NCBI GenBank assembly: GCA_026874595.1
Contig: CM049306.1
Coordinates: 40,486,019-40,550,018, forward strand
DNA: 64,000 nt
From: Sipunculus nudus
Lineage: Eukaryota > Annelida > Sipuncula > Golfingiida > Sipunculidae
Reading direction: 5' to 3'
Shown here: piece by piece, positions 36,701-47,815 of the stretch
Position numbering within the stretch: the stretch's first letter is position 1
How the letters are laid out: each line of letters opens with the position of its first letter
Made by a program: the position numbers and the translations under genes
Notes under the pieces: generated by a model
Seen by the model: the letters and a program-made list of their open reading frames with translations, nothing else
Database searches by the model: none
Told to the model about the DNA's origin: nothing

Positions 36701-39700
36701 CTGAAGTGTCTCTATGATCTACTGAACATGAGAGAGAGAGAAATTTATGAAATAGTCATGCAGATACTGTAACGTATACGTAAATTCAGTAGAGCAATAT
36801 TAAACAATAGATGACATGACACCGGAAATAAGGACCACGCTACAGTAGCCGATCTATGCGAGTTAATGTAAGACAATGTCAAATGATACTGATCTGCAAA
36901 TAAGATGCATCAGAAAGAAAGTCCTATATGATATAATACCAAAATAAAAAAAATGTTGACTGATTTTAAATGTTATTTTTGTCAGGGGTGCTAGCTTAAA
37001 GTATACAGTATGAAAATATTCTCTGTGTCATCTACGCATTTCCAAACGTTAATAATTTATTATTAGGCAGCATATGCGAGTTACATTACAATATGGTATT
37101 AAAAGTGATTATTCAATCCAAATTTCATATATGGTATAACTTTTCAATAATCTGACAAACGGAATTTATCGAATGTCTCCCTGCAAAAGTGGGCAAATTT
37201 CTTTTGAAATCTTCAGATACCTTGCCCCTTCAGTGGCTGTTAAATATATTTATTTATATTTGCCCGTCTTGTAGAAGGACCTTGACTGTTATTAGAACTT
37301 AGATATAGGGTGTTTACTCATATTTCATATTGACTGGTTCTCTTAAATATTATGGAAGGTAGGTATAATGCTCCCTTGCCGCCAGTAATGTTCATGCTTC
37401 AGATTTTGTACAGTTCATTTTCTTAATACATCTTCCAGTTGAAACAAAAACATCAAGACCAGATGGAAAAGGTGTGCTGACACCAATAAGTGGATATATA
37501 CATGATGTAAACATACATGCCTGTCGCATATTATTATTATGCAGTAACTCTATCGTTTGGAGGGGGAATTGAGGCTATATGTAAACACCATGTATTACTA
37601 ACCCTGGTAAGATCAATAAACAAAGATCTTCACTACGACAGCGTGTAGGAGTAATGTACGGTTAAAATGCACAAGTGTATTCAATAATTATGAATATCCC
37701 CCGTTTGATCTGTGATAACCTACCATTCTGCCAGCCTCTTCTTCAGTTGGGGAAGAAGATTTTCTGAGTGGAACTGGTGAATGACGTGGACGTCCTTGAA
37801 TATACATTTAACAGTTTCTTCCGGTAGAAAAGCCGAGACCTTTTCTTTCACCTGGCGATAAAACCAAAATGCATGCTGTTAAGTTTAATCTCCAACCTTG
37901 CATATTGACTGTTAAGTGACCAAATTTGAGGACAAAATAATCAGGAGCAATATTATACCTATTCTTTCACACTATCAGTTCAGTTTTGCTTTATACAAAA
38001 GTCTCCCTCCAGTAACATCCAAGCACAGTCTCATTTCCTAGCAAACGGCTGTTTAACACCTTGTTATGGCGCTGCATGTTGGTAAACACAGTCCATGTGT
38101 GTCTGTTTACCCTAACAAGACCACGGACTGAAGGTCCGATTAAGAGGGGCACTATGCGCTGTTTCAACCAGTGGGGACATGTATTTTATTATTATTTTTT
38201 TTTGGGCTAAGTCAGTCAGGGCATCTCCTGACTGACACGTATTGTGGCTCCATGTTGCACACGGCCCAAGGCACTCTGTTTATGGTGACACCTGCTATTG
38301 CGCCCGGTACACTCTTTTTAACACTCGTTTACAAGAGTAAGCAAACGGTTTCAAGGCAATATCTTGGCAGGTACAGATTTATTTTTAAGGAAGGAAACTA
38401 TTTTGTTGTTAACTCAACATGCTTTATAGGTGATTGGGCCCCTTTCAAAAGTTATGAGGTTCACAAAAAATCACATTTCGGCAGATTTGACCCGGAAGAA
38501 GAGAGTCAAGGTTCGGAGATTTTGGGATTTTAATTTTTTTCGAAAAATCTTCGGAATTTCAGATTTTTCCATATGTAATGAACAAATTTCAATAGCAGAC
38601 ATGTCAGAATAGGCCGTTAAGATATCATCTGATCGGATCGCCGAAGGTCGGTTGCAATTCATAATATTGATCAATCAAGCCTATACAGTTTAATTACAGG
38701 GCACATACCCACACAGTTTGTAGCCGTGCACTCCATTTTAAGCATCAAATAGATTTATCAATCCCATTATCATTAAGCTGTACACCACAGGTTTTATATT
38801 TTTTTGTATTTTCGCTTTTTATTCTTGTAATCAAGCAATGAACAATATTCCCAGGTCTGTAGTGATATTACCTTGAGCAGTATTTCAAGACGGTCGACGT
38901 AGGCCTGTTCTGTTGTTAGTAGCTCCTGTGATATGTTGTTGATTCTACGTTTTCGCTTGGCCTCGGCTTGTTCCTCGGCCGTAATGACCGGAGTTGGCGG
39001 TTTTCTGGTCGCCTGTGTACAAAAAGAATGAATCACCGTAATATTCACTGAGAGAGTCCCCGGAGAGTAAAAAGGTCGGTCGGCGGGGATTCCAAGCACT
39101 ATATGTCGATATGGGCAACATGTGACGAAAAACTACTTAAAATCTTCAGGAACTAATTTCGTAAGAAGCTTGTTTGCATAGTCCAGTCCTCTTTCATAAA
39201 CCTAACTCTTGCACGTGTATATTAAAAATATTAAAAATAAATACGTACTAGAATGCTGTAATTGATGAGACCTTGCAAATGATTTTTTTTCTATATTTAT
39301 ATAAAGATAATGAAATATGGTTTTTTGTTCAAGATGCGTGGCAAGAAATTACAGCTTCACAAACGACTGCATTATAAAAACTGTAGTTTGTTGTTCTACA
39401 GACATGTATCGTAATAGCCTCGTAATGAATCATTTTATGATCGAATTCCATATCTTCCCAATGACGCATTCTCATCTACTGACTATATACTTTATCATTT
39501 TAAAGGATTGCTCATTGAAAACAATGAACAGGGGCGGACTGGAACACCGGGACACCAAGATGCTTACCGATTGGCCGATGTCATATTCAAAACTGATGCC
39601 TGTGGGTGGCTAGTGTGGCCAAAATATTGATGCAAATGGCAGATGGTGTAAAATTTGGCCCCTTTCACTCAAATTTCCTGGGCAAATTGCTCACCTAAGT

Positions 39701-40200
39701 CCGCCGCGTAAAAAAATGATTGAGGAAATACTCACATCTTGTGCTACTGTGGGCGATAATGCATCACCAATGGCGTCTTCGTATTCGCTCTCGTCGCTGC
39801 TTTCATCACTCAAGTCACTGAAGCAATCAAACCTAGCGTCCTCATCATAGTCACTGTCGTCTGCTTCTGACTGGTTCCTTGTTTTCCCGCTAGGTTCTGG
39901 CTTGTCACATACCTCAGGATGCGACGTCTCATCTGATTCATTATCTAGTCTTGAGTTTTGATCCGTGTTGCTGTTACTGTCGTCTGCTATGAGCGCTGCT
40001 GCCTTGTTCTGACTTGAACACGTGGTATCATTCCCTTCATCGCTGTTTAAAGTGGTTTGTTCATCAGAGTTCCCATTATCGTCCACCTCATCAACTTTGA
40101 TGGACCGGCGGTTGGAACCACGTCGTCGGATTCCATTCTGGCGGCGTAACTTAGAGTTTGATCTGGTTATTCTTTTATCCTCTTCCTCTGAAGCTGCCAT
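27368..40200 (-). CDS. FGD: FGD-family RhoGEF (DH-PH-FYVE-PH), copy A, 16 coding exons
   Basis: Exons in transcript order: 40200-39736, 39012-38872, 37851-37724, 36644-36488, 34690-34603, 34096-34046, 33623-33565, 33318-33172, 32302-32216, 31663-31553, 31105-31022, 30086-29964, 29536-29417, 28578-28450, 27842-27697, 27482-27368. All introns are GT..AG, phases agree, and the total is 2151 bp, 716 residues plus TGA. Residues 1-155 are basic then acidic and unlike known domains. DH is about 173-360, PH1 about 390-480, FYVE about 515-580 and PH2 about 592-690. FGD proteins load GTP onto Cdc42/Rac-type GTPases at phosphoinositide membranes and shape actin. The domain order fits FGD1-4. I cannot say which paralog, so the symbol is the family name. 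An in-frame TAA in the upstream exon makes the ATG the first possible start. Confidence 0.93.
29417..30086 (-). CDS. FGD: FGD copy A, exons 12-13: FYVE zinc finger
   Basis: Exons 30086-29964 and 29536-29417, residues 507-587. All eight zinc ligands are present as four CxxC pairs (residues 526/529, 542/545, 550/553, 571/574). The basic phosphoinositide-binding motif is RRRHHCRACG, and VVCGKCS and RVCDECF complete the fold. Upstream, where FYVE domains normally have WxxD, the sequence reads RNSD, so the tryptophan is missing. Binding to PI3P may be weaker or different. Confidence 0.92.
31022..33318 (-). CDS. FGD: FGD copy A, exons 8-11: end of DH and first PH domain
   Basis: Exons 33318-33172, 32302-32216, 31663-31553 and 31105-31022, residues 364-506. 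GDVNIVKGSRELLKEGKINK begins the PH domain, SERYIFLFTDMLLVCSEQS crosses the exon 8/9 junction, and KQEWIQ gives the C-terminal helix tryptophan. Exon 11 (MRHGSVRVRGGTIK) links to FYVE. Exons 8, 9 and 10 are protein-identical in the two gene copies. Confidence 0.92.
31437..31513. repeat. GC-rich minisatellite next to FGD exon 10, copy A
   Basis: Three to four imperfect copies of a motif of about 20 bp, 'GGGTGTCCTGGGCGTGCCCT', within 50 bp of the exon 10 donor site. The same array is at about 53220-53297 in copy B, with small differences. Confidence 0.8.
32384..32871 (+). mobile_element. TTAA-flanked MITE (AGGGRCATAATCAGG family), copy A only
   Basis: Bounded by TTAA at 32384-32387 and 32868-32871. 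The termini read 'AGGGGGATAATCAGG' and 'GATTGGACCCCT'. Copy B has the empty site at about 54100-54115 ('TTTAATTAATTG'), so this inserted in one copy only. There is no open frame for a transposase. The TTAA target suggests piggyBac-type mobilisation. Relatives are at 37928-38445, 56389-56895 and 58444-58898. Confidence 0.8.
33565..39012 (-). CDS. FGD: FGD copy A, exons 2-7: DH (RhoGEF) domain
   Basis: Exons 39012-38872, 37851-37724, 36644-36488, 34690-34603, 34096-34046 and 33623-33565, residues 156-363. The three conserved DH regions are visible: CR1 NISQELLTTEQAYVDRLEIL, CR2 RFAPFLKLYTEYVKNFEKA and CR3 MLEPIQRVPRYELLLKDY (residues 311-328, across the exon 5/6 junction). These form the GTPase-contacting surface. 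Exon 3 (VKEKVSAFLPEETVKCIFKD, FHSENLLPQLKKRLAEW) is too short to appear as an open frame. Confidence 0.93.
33738..33792. repeat. (TA)n microsatellite in FGD copy A intron
   Basis: About 27 TA repeats between exons 6 and 7. Confidence 0.9.
35580..36075 (-). repeat. Inverted relatives of the 278-bp array, in FGD A intron
   Basis: 'ATGACGCCACCAGTCTTGAG' and 'AAATTTCAGACCAATACATT' are the reverse-strand counterparts of phrases in the 16.9-18.2 kb array. The end at about 35930-36070 resembles, in reverse, the stretch at about 17215-17345 (AGAACTCTTC, 'TTTCCAGAGAACTC'). They are degenerate and non-coding. Confidence 0.55.
36971..37569. repeat. 599-bp donor-like tract in FGD A intron
   Basis: This stretch between exons 3 and 4 recurs at 58946-59544 in copy B with one mismatch that I can see (about 37119) and no length change. 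Nearby orthologous DNA shows many differences. Confidence 0.8.
37928..38445 (+). mobile_element. MITE of the AGGGRCATAATCAGG family, degenerate ends
   Basis: Starts near 'AGGACAAAATAATCAGG' and ends 'GGTGATTGGGCCCCTTT'. Internal sequence matches 32384-32871 and 58444-58898. Clear TTAA duplications are not visible. Copy B has no insertion here and instead has a 143-bp tandem array of which only one partial unit (about 38447-38530) remains in copy A. Confidence 0.65.
39736..40200 (-). CDS. FGD: FGD copy A, first coding exon: N-terminal low-complexity region
   Basis: 155 codons beginning MAASEEEDKRITRSNSKLRR. A basic segment (RRRGSNRRS) is followed by a serine/aspartate/glutamate-rich region (SDLSDESSDESEYEDA), likely disordered and with many potential CK2-type sites. 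The exon starts directly at the ATG after an acceptor AG and ends at a GT donor in phase 0. This part has diverged more between the two copies than the domain exons. Confidence 0.9.
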
Positions 40201-40558
40201 CTATAAATGAAGACTATAAATTAAAATTTACATAAACTCAATACAAGCCTAAATTATATGATATGACATATATAGGATACCATGATGAGTCTGCTTAGTG
40301 TAATGCTTGGTCTAGGTTTAGTACCAGACGTGCATACACACCCGCGTAACACAAGTTTACGCGAGTTATTTTTATTGGTTTAATTGCCTTGTTCATTATT
40401 CATGAAACAGACCCTTAGAGCGGTTCCTGAATCAAGGTCTGCGAAGACGTAGCCATTACAGACTTGATAAATGGAGATGATTTATCTTTATATAATCTTA
40501 CACATATTTAACTATATTTTACGTTATATATCATAGTAATTTATTTAATATCTTTCAG

Positions 40559-40816
40559 GCTCAACCTCACGGGGTTGGATGGTAAAACACTGTATACATG
40601 TTCACTTTCCCACGAAATGCCAACTGATCAAACAAACCCCTTTTGTATAACAAACCGGGGTTTATCATTGCAAGTATTAACACATTACGAAGCATAAATT
40701 CAGTGAGTGACTGTAAACATGGTCACTTCTTTGTCAATGACCCATATACTATTACACGTAATCCACCTTTTGTAGAAATGAATGCCACAGGCGTGATAGA
40801 TCTAATTCTCTCGTGA
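40559..40816 (+). pseudogene. Antisense exon-like frame, frameshifted (copy A)
   Basis: After an acceptor-like 'ATCTTTCAG', the plus strand reads as in copy B (LNLTGLDGKTLYTCSLCHEM) but loses one A near 40658, which breaks the frame. Copy B keeps it open to a TGA. I recognise no family. It lies in the first intron of the FGD gene on the opposite strand. Confidence 0.3.
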
Positions 40817-41005
40817 CTGGTCGTAAGGCCATGCAGCGTAGCCTTGTAAATATGCATGGGGGAGGTACATAATTTGAATTGCGGCATGCCAATCTAAGAT
40901 AAGAACAGGATAAGTGCGATTATCAGTTCTCGAAAAAAGTACGAACTGATGTTACGTACGTACCGCCCCCATAGAACTAGAAAGAAAATAACAGCAGATA
41001 CTTAC

Positions 41006-41072
41006 CTCGTTGATCCAGCTTTACAAAACGTTCAGTTATATCTCGGGGCCTAATGTATATATACATTGTTTG
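41006..41072 (-). promoter_or_regulatory. Candidate non-coding first exon and TATA-like element, FGD copy A
   Basis: On the minus strand, 'GCTGGATCAACGAG' is followed by a consensus donor GTAAGT. Splicing to the acceptor at the ATG puts a TAA in frame five codons upstream, confirming it is 5' untranslated. A TATATA motif at 41055-41064 lies about 50 bases upstream of the donor. Duplicated sequence ends at 41072. The exon's 5' end is not known. Confidence 0.5.
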
Positions 41073-41699
41073 GTAGGCCTATATTGCCACGGTAATGATC
41101 ATGTTACTATTGATATAATTAGTAATCATATGTATTCAGAACGTGTTTATACCCGCCAATATACCGTCCGGGACAACAGAACTAGCCCTGAAAAATTCTC
41201 ACCTAGTCGAGGACGAAAGTCGGGGAAAACTGACCCTTTGATCACCAACCGCCTGCCACTAATTGCTCCATCGAAACCCTGCTCGCCTGTCGGTGTGACA
41301 TAATTAATTAGCCAAGTAGTGTGATTAGGAGTTGTTATGCAATGCGTTGAACCGTTACCATCTTCCCGGTTTGACGGCTGTGGTCACTGATACATGCCGT
41401 GTGCTTATCCGTATTGTTGTAATCATATCGTGTCAATAATTATATTTGCAATACATAATGATTTCAGCAATACGCATATCAATAAAGGCCTAATCCTCAT
41501 GGTTAACAAAGGTGACCCTCATAGATATATTTTATAATATTCCATATTGTAGTAATCATAACTTGTCATTAATTATATTTGCAATACATAATACTATCAG
41601 CAATACGCACATCAATAAAGGCCTCATCCTCATGGTATAAAAATGCGACCCTCTTAGATATATTTAATTATATTCTGTATTGATGATGTTACTTATTTT

Positions 41700-41700
<1 letters not shown>

Positions 41701-41741
<41 letters not shown>
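41701..41741. repeat. (AG)n microsatellite
   Basis: About 20 uninterrupted AG repeats. Confidence 0.92.
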
Positions 41742-41744
<3 letters not shown>

Positions 41745-41984
41745 ATTCATTCTATCATTAATATATTGTATGTAGTTGTTTGCACAATTGTGGGTGCGCA
41801 TGGAAATTATAAGGTATCTTTTATCTAGCTCTTTAAACAGATAGAATCACAATTAAAAATAACCAAAATAACTGTAAACTCGCTAATTAAAGCAATATTT
41901 CTTGGGATCTGGACAATAAAATCGTGTACTTAACATCAATAAGTGTCTGTATGTATTTAAGTAATATTTTTAATCTAGTTCTGG

Positions 41985-42070
41985 TGTCCCGGGCGGTACA
42001 GCTGGATCCCGGACGGTATTCAGGGAGTCCCGGACGGTGTCGGACGGTTCCGGACGTCCTGGACGGTAAA
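41985..42070. repeat. CCCGGACGGT minisatellite
   Basis: Five to six imperfect copies of a motif containing 'TCCCGGACGGT', GC-rich in an AT-rich setting. Confidence 0.75.
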
Positions 42071-44719
42071 TAGTCACACCGTGAATAAGACACTTCTTTT
42101 CTAAATTCCTGCATCCGCCCGTGAATTAGCTGCTATACTTTAACCATATAGAAAAACACTATCCGCTGTACTGATATTCCCACAGCAAAATTATGGAAAT
42201 TAATAGACAAAAACGGAATATTTTGACATGTACATGGCGCCACTACATGAACTAACGAAGATTAATGTGAAAACAATTTACTAGCGGTATATCAACGATT
42301 TCGACATGCCACCTGTAACATCCGGGTTTTAATTTGTACGCAAAATCTCGGCCCATGAGCGTTTTTGAGACACATGAGGGAATAAATGTGTCAAGGTTCG
42401 ATCATAAGGGCGCGGGGATGCGATACGAAGGACGGCGTTCAGGCTAGATCGGAGAGATTTTGGTGGCTAGGATACGTATCGTCGGAATAACCCTTTTTGG
42501 ACCACGCCTAAATTTCCATATCACAGTAGGATGCATCTATCAGTCTAATGCACAGCGATTATGAAAAGGAGCGGACCTTCGTTTATCAAAATAGTGACAA
42601 AATGTTTATAAAAGCTTAGAATACAGGACATTTTACTTTGCTTGGCGAATTCTGCATTTTATATGTAGAACCAGCGAGACAGTTGGACCATGCTACAAAA
42701 TAATTGACAACCCTGACGAATTACAAACAAAGTATCATATGGAATACGCTCTTTACACAGCGCTTTACCTATTGGGATACTTCCCATATCGTAAGGCGCT
42801 GTTTGTTATGACCTCGTCCCGAATTGCAACACCAGAGGGGAGCACTGTATTTTTGTCCAATCAGATGAGACCTTGTGCTGGAAGACAAAGCCAAGCGAGG
42901 AATACACGGAGCCAATCATATTAATTTCTTTTTTAGTGACAGCTCATCCCCCAGCGTAACCGTCTGAACAGGCCACAGGCTCAGAGAGAATTGCCCCTGA
43001 CGTGGTTTGCTTAGGGCCTTGGGCACATAGGATGCTCGGCCGGTGAGCTGTAATTCAAACGAAACGTAACAACAAAGGCTGCGTGCACACCTCGCTGGCT
43101 GGTTTCAGTTCTGCAGACAACAGATACATGGCTACGCTTACACAGTCATAATGTCATAATAGAATCGGTCGATGATGCGAGAATGCAGAGGGAGCAATTT
43201 AAATTCGACCGGAAACTCATCAAGCGGCGCTTGAAGCGCGGCAATGGGCGGAGCCAAAATGCCTGTCGAGTGTTTGTTTATTGGCATCTGATTGGCTGCT
43301 TGTCACATTGTACGCACGTTTATTTCAGTGGACAACAAACCGCCATCTGGTGTCTAAATATATCATAAACGGTCAAAGCTGGCAGCATGAAAATCAGTTG
43401 CTTCTTTAGAAGCGCAAGATTTCCGCTGCCTCGGGAGCGTACATATGGAATAGGCCTAAATAGTAAACAGAACATGATTATTCCTGGCAGACTCATACGT
43501 ATACCAGTACTAGGCTTGAAACATCAGCAATGACGTTTTATACATGTGTATGAGTTAAAGGTTTGAGCCCCATATTAGAACTATAACACTGGAGAAGCAT
43601 ATACTCGTTGCATGCGAATCCTAATATAATTTGAGGATTTGGGCGTGGTCCAAAGAGCGTTATTCCGCCGAAAATCGTGCCCTTCCCACCAAGTCTCTCC
43701 TCAAACAGACTCACCTGGACGCTGTTCTTGAAGTTCTTTCGTGTTGCATCCCTACGCCCTTACCGATCCCCTGCCAGGTTTCTTTCTTCAAATTTCTCGA
43801 AACCACTTATGCCATTTTGCGTACACACTAAAACCCGGATGTCACAGTTGTCGAAATTGTGGGTTTGCCGCTAGTTTAAAAAAACAAATCAAGCCAAAAT
43901 AAAGAAACCTGGAATCCTATGAACTAACTTCCGCTGGACCGGTCACATTTACATTCGTACGACCAAATACTTAGTCTATTGTGACGTCACATTCATGTCA
44001 TAAGCCAATGTTTCAACCATATTTAAATATTCTCCGTTCATATACTTAATATTTTTGTACTATTCTGTATCACTTTCACTGATGGAAAGACTTACCTTCA
44101 ATAATTACAATCCTGAGAAAAGTCTTTTTTAATATGAATGGCTTTTAGAGGAAGTGAAAATATGTAATCGGTCATTTTATGATAAGCGCGGGTCAAGGAT
44201 TTTTCAATGGCGGTCAGAACATACACTGGCATATACCGTATACATGAACTGTAATTTATAGGAATTTGTGCTATATTCCTTTTCTGTATATAATAGAACT
44301 AACAGTATTTTTCCTATATATATTACATTTTAAACTTTATATATAAATGTAGCAGAAATCTTTTACTAGACTATTAAGACCAATGGTACCTTGGGGGGGG
44401 GGGCAATTTAATTACAAAATTCACTAGTCACGCAAAGTACCCTACACATACCATAGCTTTCTGTGTTATAAGGTCAGAAACGTGACCGTAATCAACCTCA
44501 CGACGCGCTGCATGCAATCGAATTAATCGTTGCATTAATGTTGCAGTGCGAGTGAAGCTTTCAAACTGGTACTATAAGGTCGTGATTCTGAGCTTTGTTT
44601 TAACCCGATTACGTATCATTAGTTATATATACAATATGTGCACAGTCAAGTCACGGCTTAATGCACAATTACCAATTAAGGTCCTTGCTTTTGTGTATAT
44701 TTCTACACGGGATCATCTC

Positions 44720-44815
44720 AGATGGACGCTGTTCAGGTAGACGCCATTGTATCACCTGGACGCTGTTCATTTGGACGCCATGAAATGGACGCTGTTCATA
44801 TAGACGCCTCCGTAT
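44720..44815. repeat. GGACGCTGTTCA / GACGCC minisatellite
   Basis: Three units of 27-36 bases, each with 'GGACGCTGTTCA' followed by 'GACGCC'. Isolated GACGCC motifs continue to about 45005. Confidence 0.75.
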
Positions 44816-45802
44816 TATAAGCTCATATACCCTTCATTATGACGCCTTAATACAAGCCATATAGCCACATTTATGTATTTTATATATTTCCTTTAAGTGT
44901 GTATATCGTGTGATTGAAGATGAATGTAAACAAAAATGTCTTAGAGACCGTCGTATTATAGACGCCATCGTAACCACCGTCTGCACCCATCCTTCAGAAA
45001 GACGCCTTATGACAAGTCATGAAAATATTTCTCATTTTTTATTAAATGTTCTCATAAAAAGGAGACCCAATTTAATAATAACCATGTTATGTTTTAGATT
45101 ATATTGTGTGTTTGTGCATATTTCGTGCGAATTAGGGTCTTTTGTTTCATTTACTCGACAAGAAAAATGTTAAATTATGGTCATGTGTAGTTTCAATTAT
45201 ATAAAGGAATTGTAATGTTAATTATATTTTCCATTGTAAATTATTATCTTTTCTCAATATACAATGTATAGTTAAAATTAAAGAACCTGAAGCAATGAAA
45301 TCATGTACATGATAGGGTTAATTAGTCAACATCATTAATTAGTCAACGGATTTCCCGTTAAATAAATGATCAATCTGTTTTGATAATTAGTTCGGATACT
45401 GCACTTTCTATTGATATACTATAGATACAAATCCTTAAATAATCTTTGTCCCTTCACATGTAATATATAATGGAACAAGTAACCCACGGGCCATGACGCT
45501 CAGCAGCCAATAATGACCAATGACATTTTGAGCTGATGTTTACATTTTCTAGTCAGATAAGGATAACCCCAATATGTGACCTTGACCTTCTGACACCAAA
45601 GTCGATAACGATCTTACTTTATTGGTTAGTAACATAGAATTGAATTCGGTATATCATTAACCAGTCCAACGGGAATTCATCTTTGAAAGCCAAATAGAAA
45701 ATAACTTTCACATGCATGTGACCTTGACCTTCTGATTCTTCATTTAAGACTAGTTAAAGTGAAGTAAAATGCGTGTTTGAGTGAATACTGAACTCTATGA
45801 AA

Positions 45803-46120
45803 TATCACAAATCGACTCTGAGCTCACTGCCGGCATGTTATACCATGCATATGCATCTTTCACGTTTTTGAGCATACTACATAGACCTAGAGAAAATGAT
45901 TTAAACTAAGTTAGAATGTCATGTTGAAATAACTCTGAAAAATAACATACACATACAAATTTATTTATTAATTTACATACGACATTAAAATAATAATGAT
46001 AGAGGCAGCAGTCGTAGGATACAATAGGACTACTATAGTTTAACTGTCTGGCACTTATGAATATCAACAATATTGTAACAGACAACAAGTAATTAATTAT
46101 CACAGCATCTCCGATATTTT
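45803..46120. repeat. Block identical to copy A
   Basis: Counterpart of about 24083-24402. No difference is seen over about 318 bp, between flanks that do differ. Confidence 0.7.
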
Positions 46121-46529
46121 ACGATAGCTCCATATCTGAATACCGTATATATAAATCTATAATATATATTACCTATTTATCACAGTTATCTTTGGCGCTT
46201 GTTACTTTGTAAAATGACTTACGGTAATAAGATGCAGTACCATTTATGTAGATAAATGAAACCATACAAATGTGAATGTTATTGAGTAATTGAATAATTA
46301 GTTTAAAAATGATAATGTTAACCTCCGTATATGACCATCTTTCTTCAAGTGGAAGCCATACACTGAATTTGTGTCATATCATCTACAGTTTGCCAGCACT
46401 GCAGGGAAAGATAAAATGCATCAAAACAATATGAAAACGCATTCACAAAAATGAAATGCACACAAAATAGGATATAGCAGGTCTGTGCCAAAAATGCAAA
46501 TGAACGAATACACGATCAGTATTTTATGG

Positions 46530-46889
46530 TTAAGCTGTTTTTACATGTCCGCATAAATGCGTATGCGCGTATATGCGTGAAAAAAATATAGCACTGCTTT
46601 CATTTGCGCGTATATGCGCATATATGCATTAACTGGCAGATGTATATAGTGGTACATGGGAACTATCAGGTCTTCCTCAAAAAGAATGGAGTGACGTCAT
46701 TTACCCGGAATTCCATAGTTCATGAACACCCTACGCTAGAAAATCGCTCCTATATATGGCGATTTACACGTATAAATGGACATACGCGCTGGCGGACAAT
46801 TGGACAATTGGAAACAACACAGTTACAAAATCATAGGAGCGATTTTTCATGCATTTATGCACATAGGCACACAAGGAAACATAGCTTAC
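46530..46889. mobile_element. TTAA-flanked MITE, copy B ortholog
   Basis: The left end 'TTAAGCTGTTTTTACATG' and right end 'GGAAACATAGCTTA' are inverted repeats. Inner near-palindromes 'GCGCGTATATGCG' and 'GGAGCGATTTTTCATGC' follow. Ortholog of 26169-26510. Confidence 0.65.
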
Positions 46890-47629
46890 AGTTTGTGAAA
46901 GTCCCTATACTACATAACTGTATGTCAAGTTTTCTTCTTGTTGAAATAGTTTTACTTATTAAACTGACGCTCAATGTAAACTACTTATAAGAGCATGCAG
47001 TGAAACCTCCTTAATGTGGGCACCCTCATGGCTTGACCAAACTGATCACTTTATAGATGTAGAGGTGCTCTCTGTATTGATCGAGGCAATGACCGCAACA
47101 TAAATAATGACGAGGGAAAATGGGACTAGCAAAACTGCCCATTAAAGACAGGTGTCAACTTTACTCAGGTGCCCATGCACTACGAGAGGTTCGACTGTAT
47201 TTAGAAAGAATAGAAAATATTAAAAAAAAACATATCTTTAAACTAGATAAGCCCACGTATTCGTGTTAACACAACCAAAACGTGATTTTAGCAAAGAAAG
47301 AAACGTTTACCGTCAGCCCTGCGAGTGTGTCACAAACTTTCTTTGATTAAGAAACAATAACATCTGGATGCATCATTTTTCACTGATGTAAAGAGATGAT
47401 AGTTTACCTACTGGAACTAGTAAACACCTTAAGTCTCTATAGAAGTATAAGTAATAGACAGACGATTATTCCCTGAAGTATACAGTGTAAGTTTCCTGCA
47501 GTTTTTTTGTATACATCTTAACACGAATTAAAGGCAGTGTCATATAAGTGGGCATAGCACAGTCCATCACATAGCTTTGCTCATTTCGACTGTAAGTAAC
47601 ACTTTGATATATTAACCTTGCGAGAATAC

Positions 47630-47780
47630 TACTTTGTCAAATGATCCCTGTGTGAATCCTAGTTTGTCACATTATCCTTGTGTGAATCCTAGTTTGTCAC
47701 ATTATCCTTGTGTGAATCCCAGTTTGTCACATTATCCTTTTGTGATTCCTAGTTTGTAACATTGTCCTTGTTTGAATATT
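47630..47780. repeat. Minisatellite of about 31 bp at the 3' end of FGD gene B
   Basis: About five copies of 'TTTGTCACATTATCCTTGTG' plus 'TGAATCCTAG', more regular than in copy A. The gene B stop lies before it, so it is untranslated. Confidence 0.8.
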
Positions 47781-47815
47781 GCTGTTCCATATGAAATGCC
47801 CCTCTACCGTTGCTG

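Larger units (their letters stand above)
23648..41072. repeat. Segmental duplication, copy A (about 17.4 kb)
   Basis: Collinear with 45369-63228 in the same orientation. Similarity starts near 'GATCAGCTGTTTTGATAATT' and stops sharply after 'TATATATACATTGTTTG'. It contains the whole FGD-type gene A plus the DNA beyond its 3' end. Copy A alone carries the reverse-transcriptase fragment at about 24738-26118 and a TTAA-flanked MITE at 32384-32871. Confidence 0.9.
41073..45368. other. Unique spacer between the duplicates (upstream of gene A)
   Basis: Not shared with the region upstream of gene B. It holds an (AG)n run (about 41701-41741), two short GC-rich minisatellites (about 41985-42070 and 44720-44815) and a G-run at about 44392-44402. 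Around 43180-43310 are a GGGCGG box and CCAAT-like ATTGG motifs that could be promoter elements. I see no gene. Confidence 0.5.

Noticed and set aside
38171-38533. 120-codon plus-strand frame (similar ones at 56441-56836 and 58644-58988)
   Set aside because: Lies inside members of the TTAA MITE family, and the frame is not conserved between members.
43183-43368. 61-codon plus-strand frame beginning MQREQFKFDRKLIKRRLKRG
   Set aside because: Basic start looked interesting, but there is no known domain or splice partner. The DNA has GC-box and CCAAT-like motifs and reads more like promoter sequence.
46604-46990. 128-codon plus-strand frame
   Set aside because: Covers the TTAA MITE and flank. 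The ortholog in copy A is not open.
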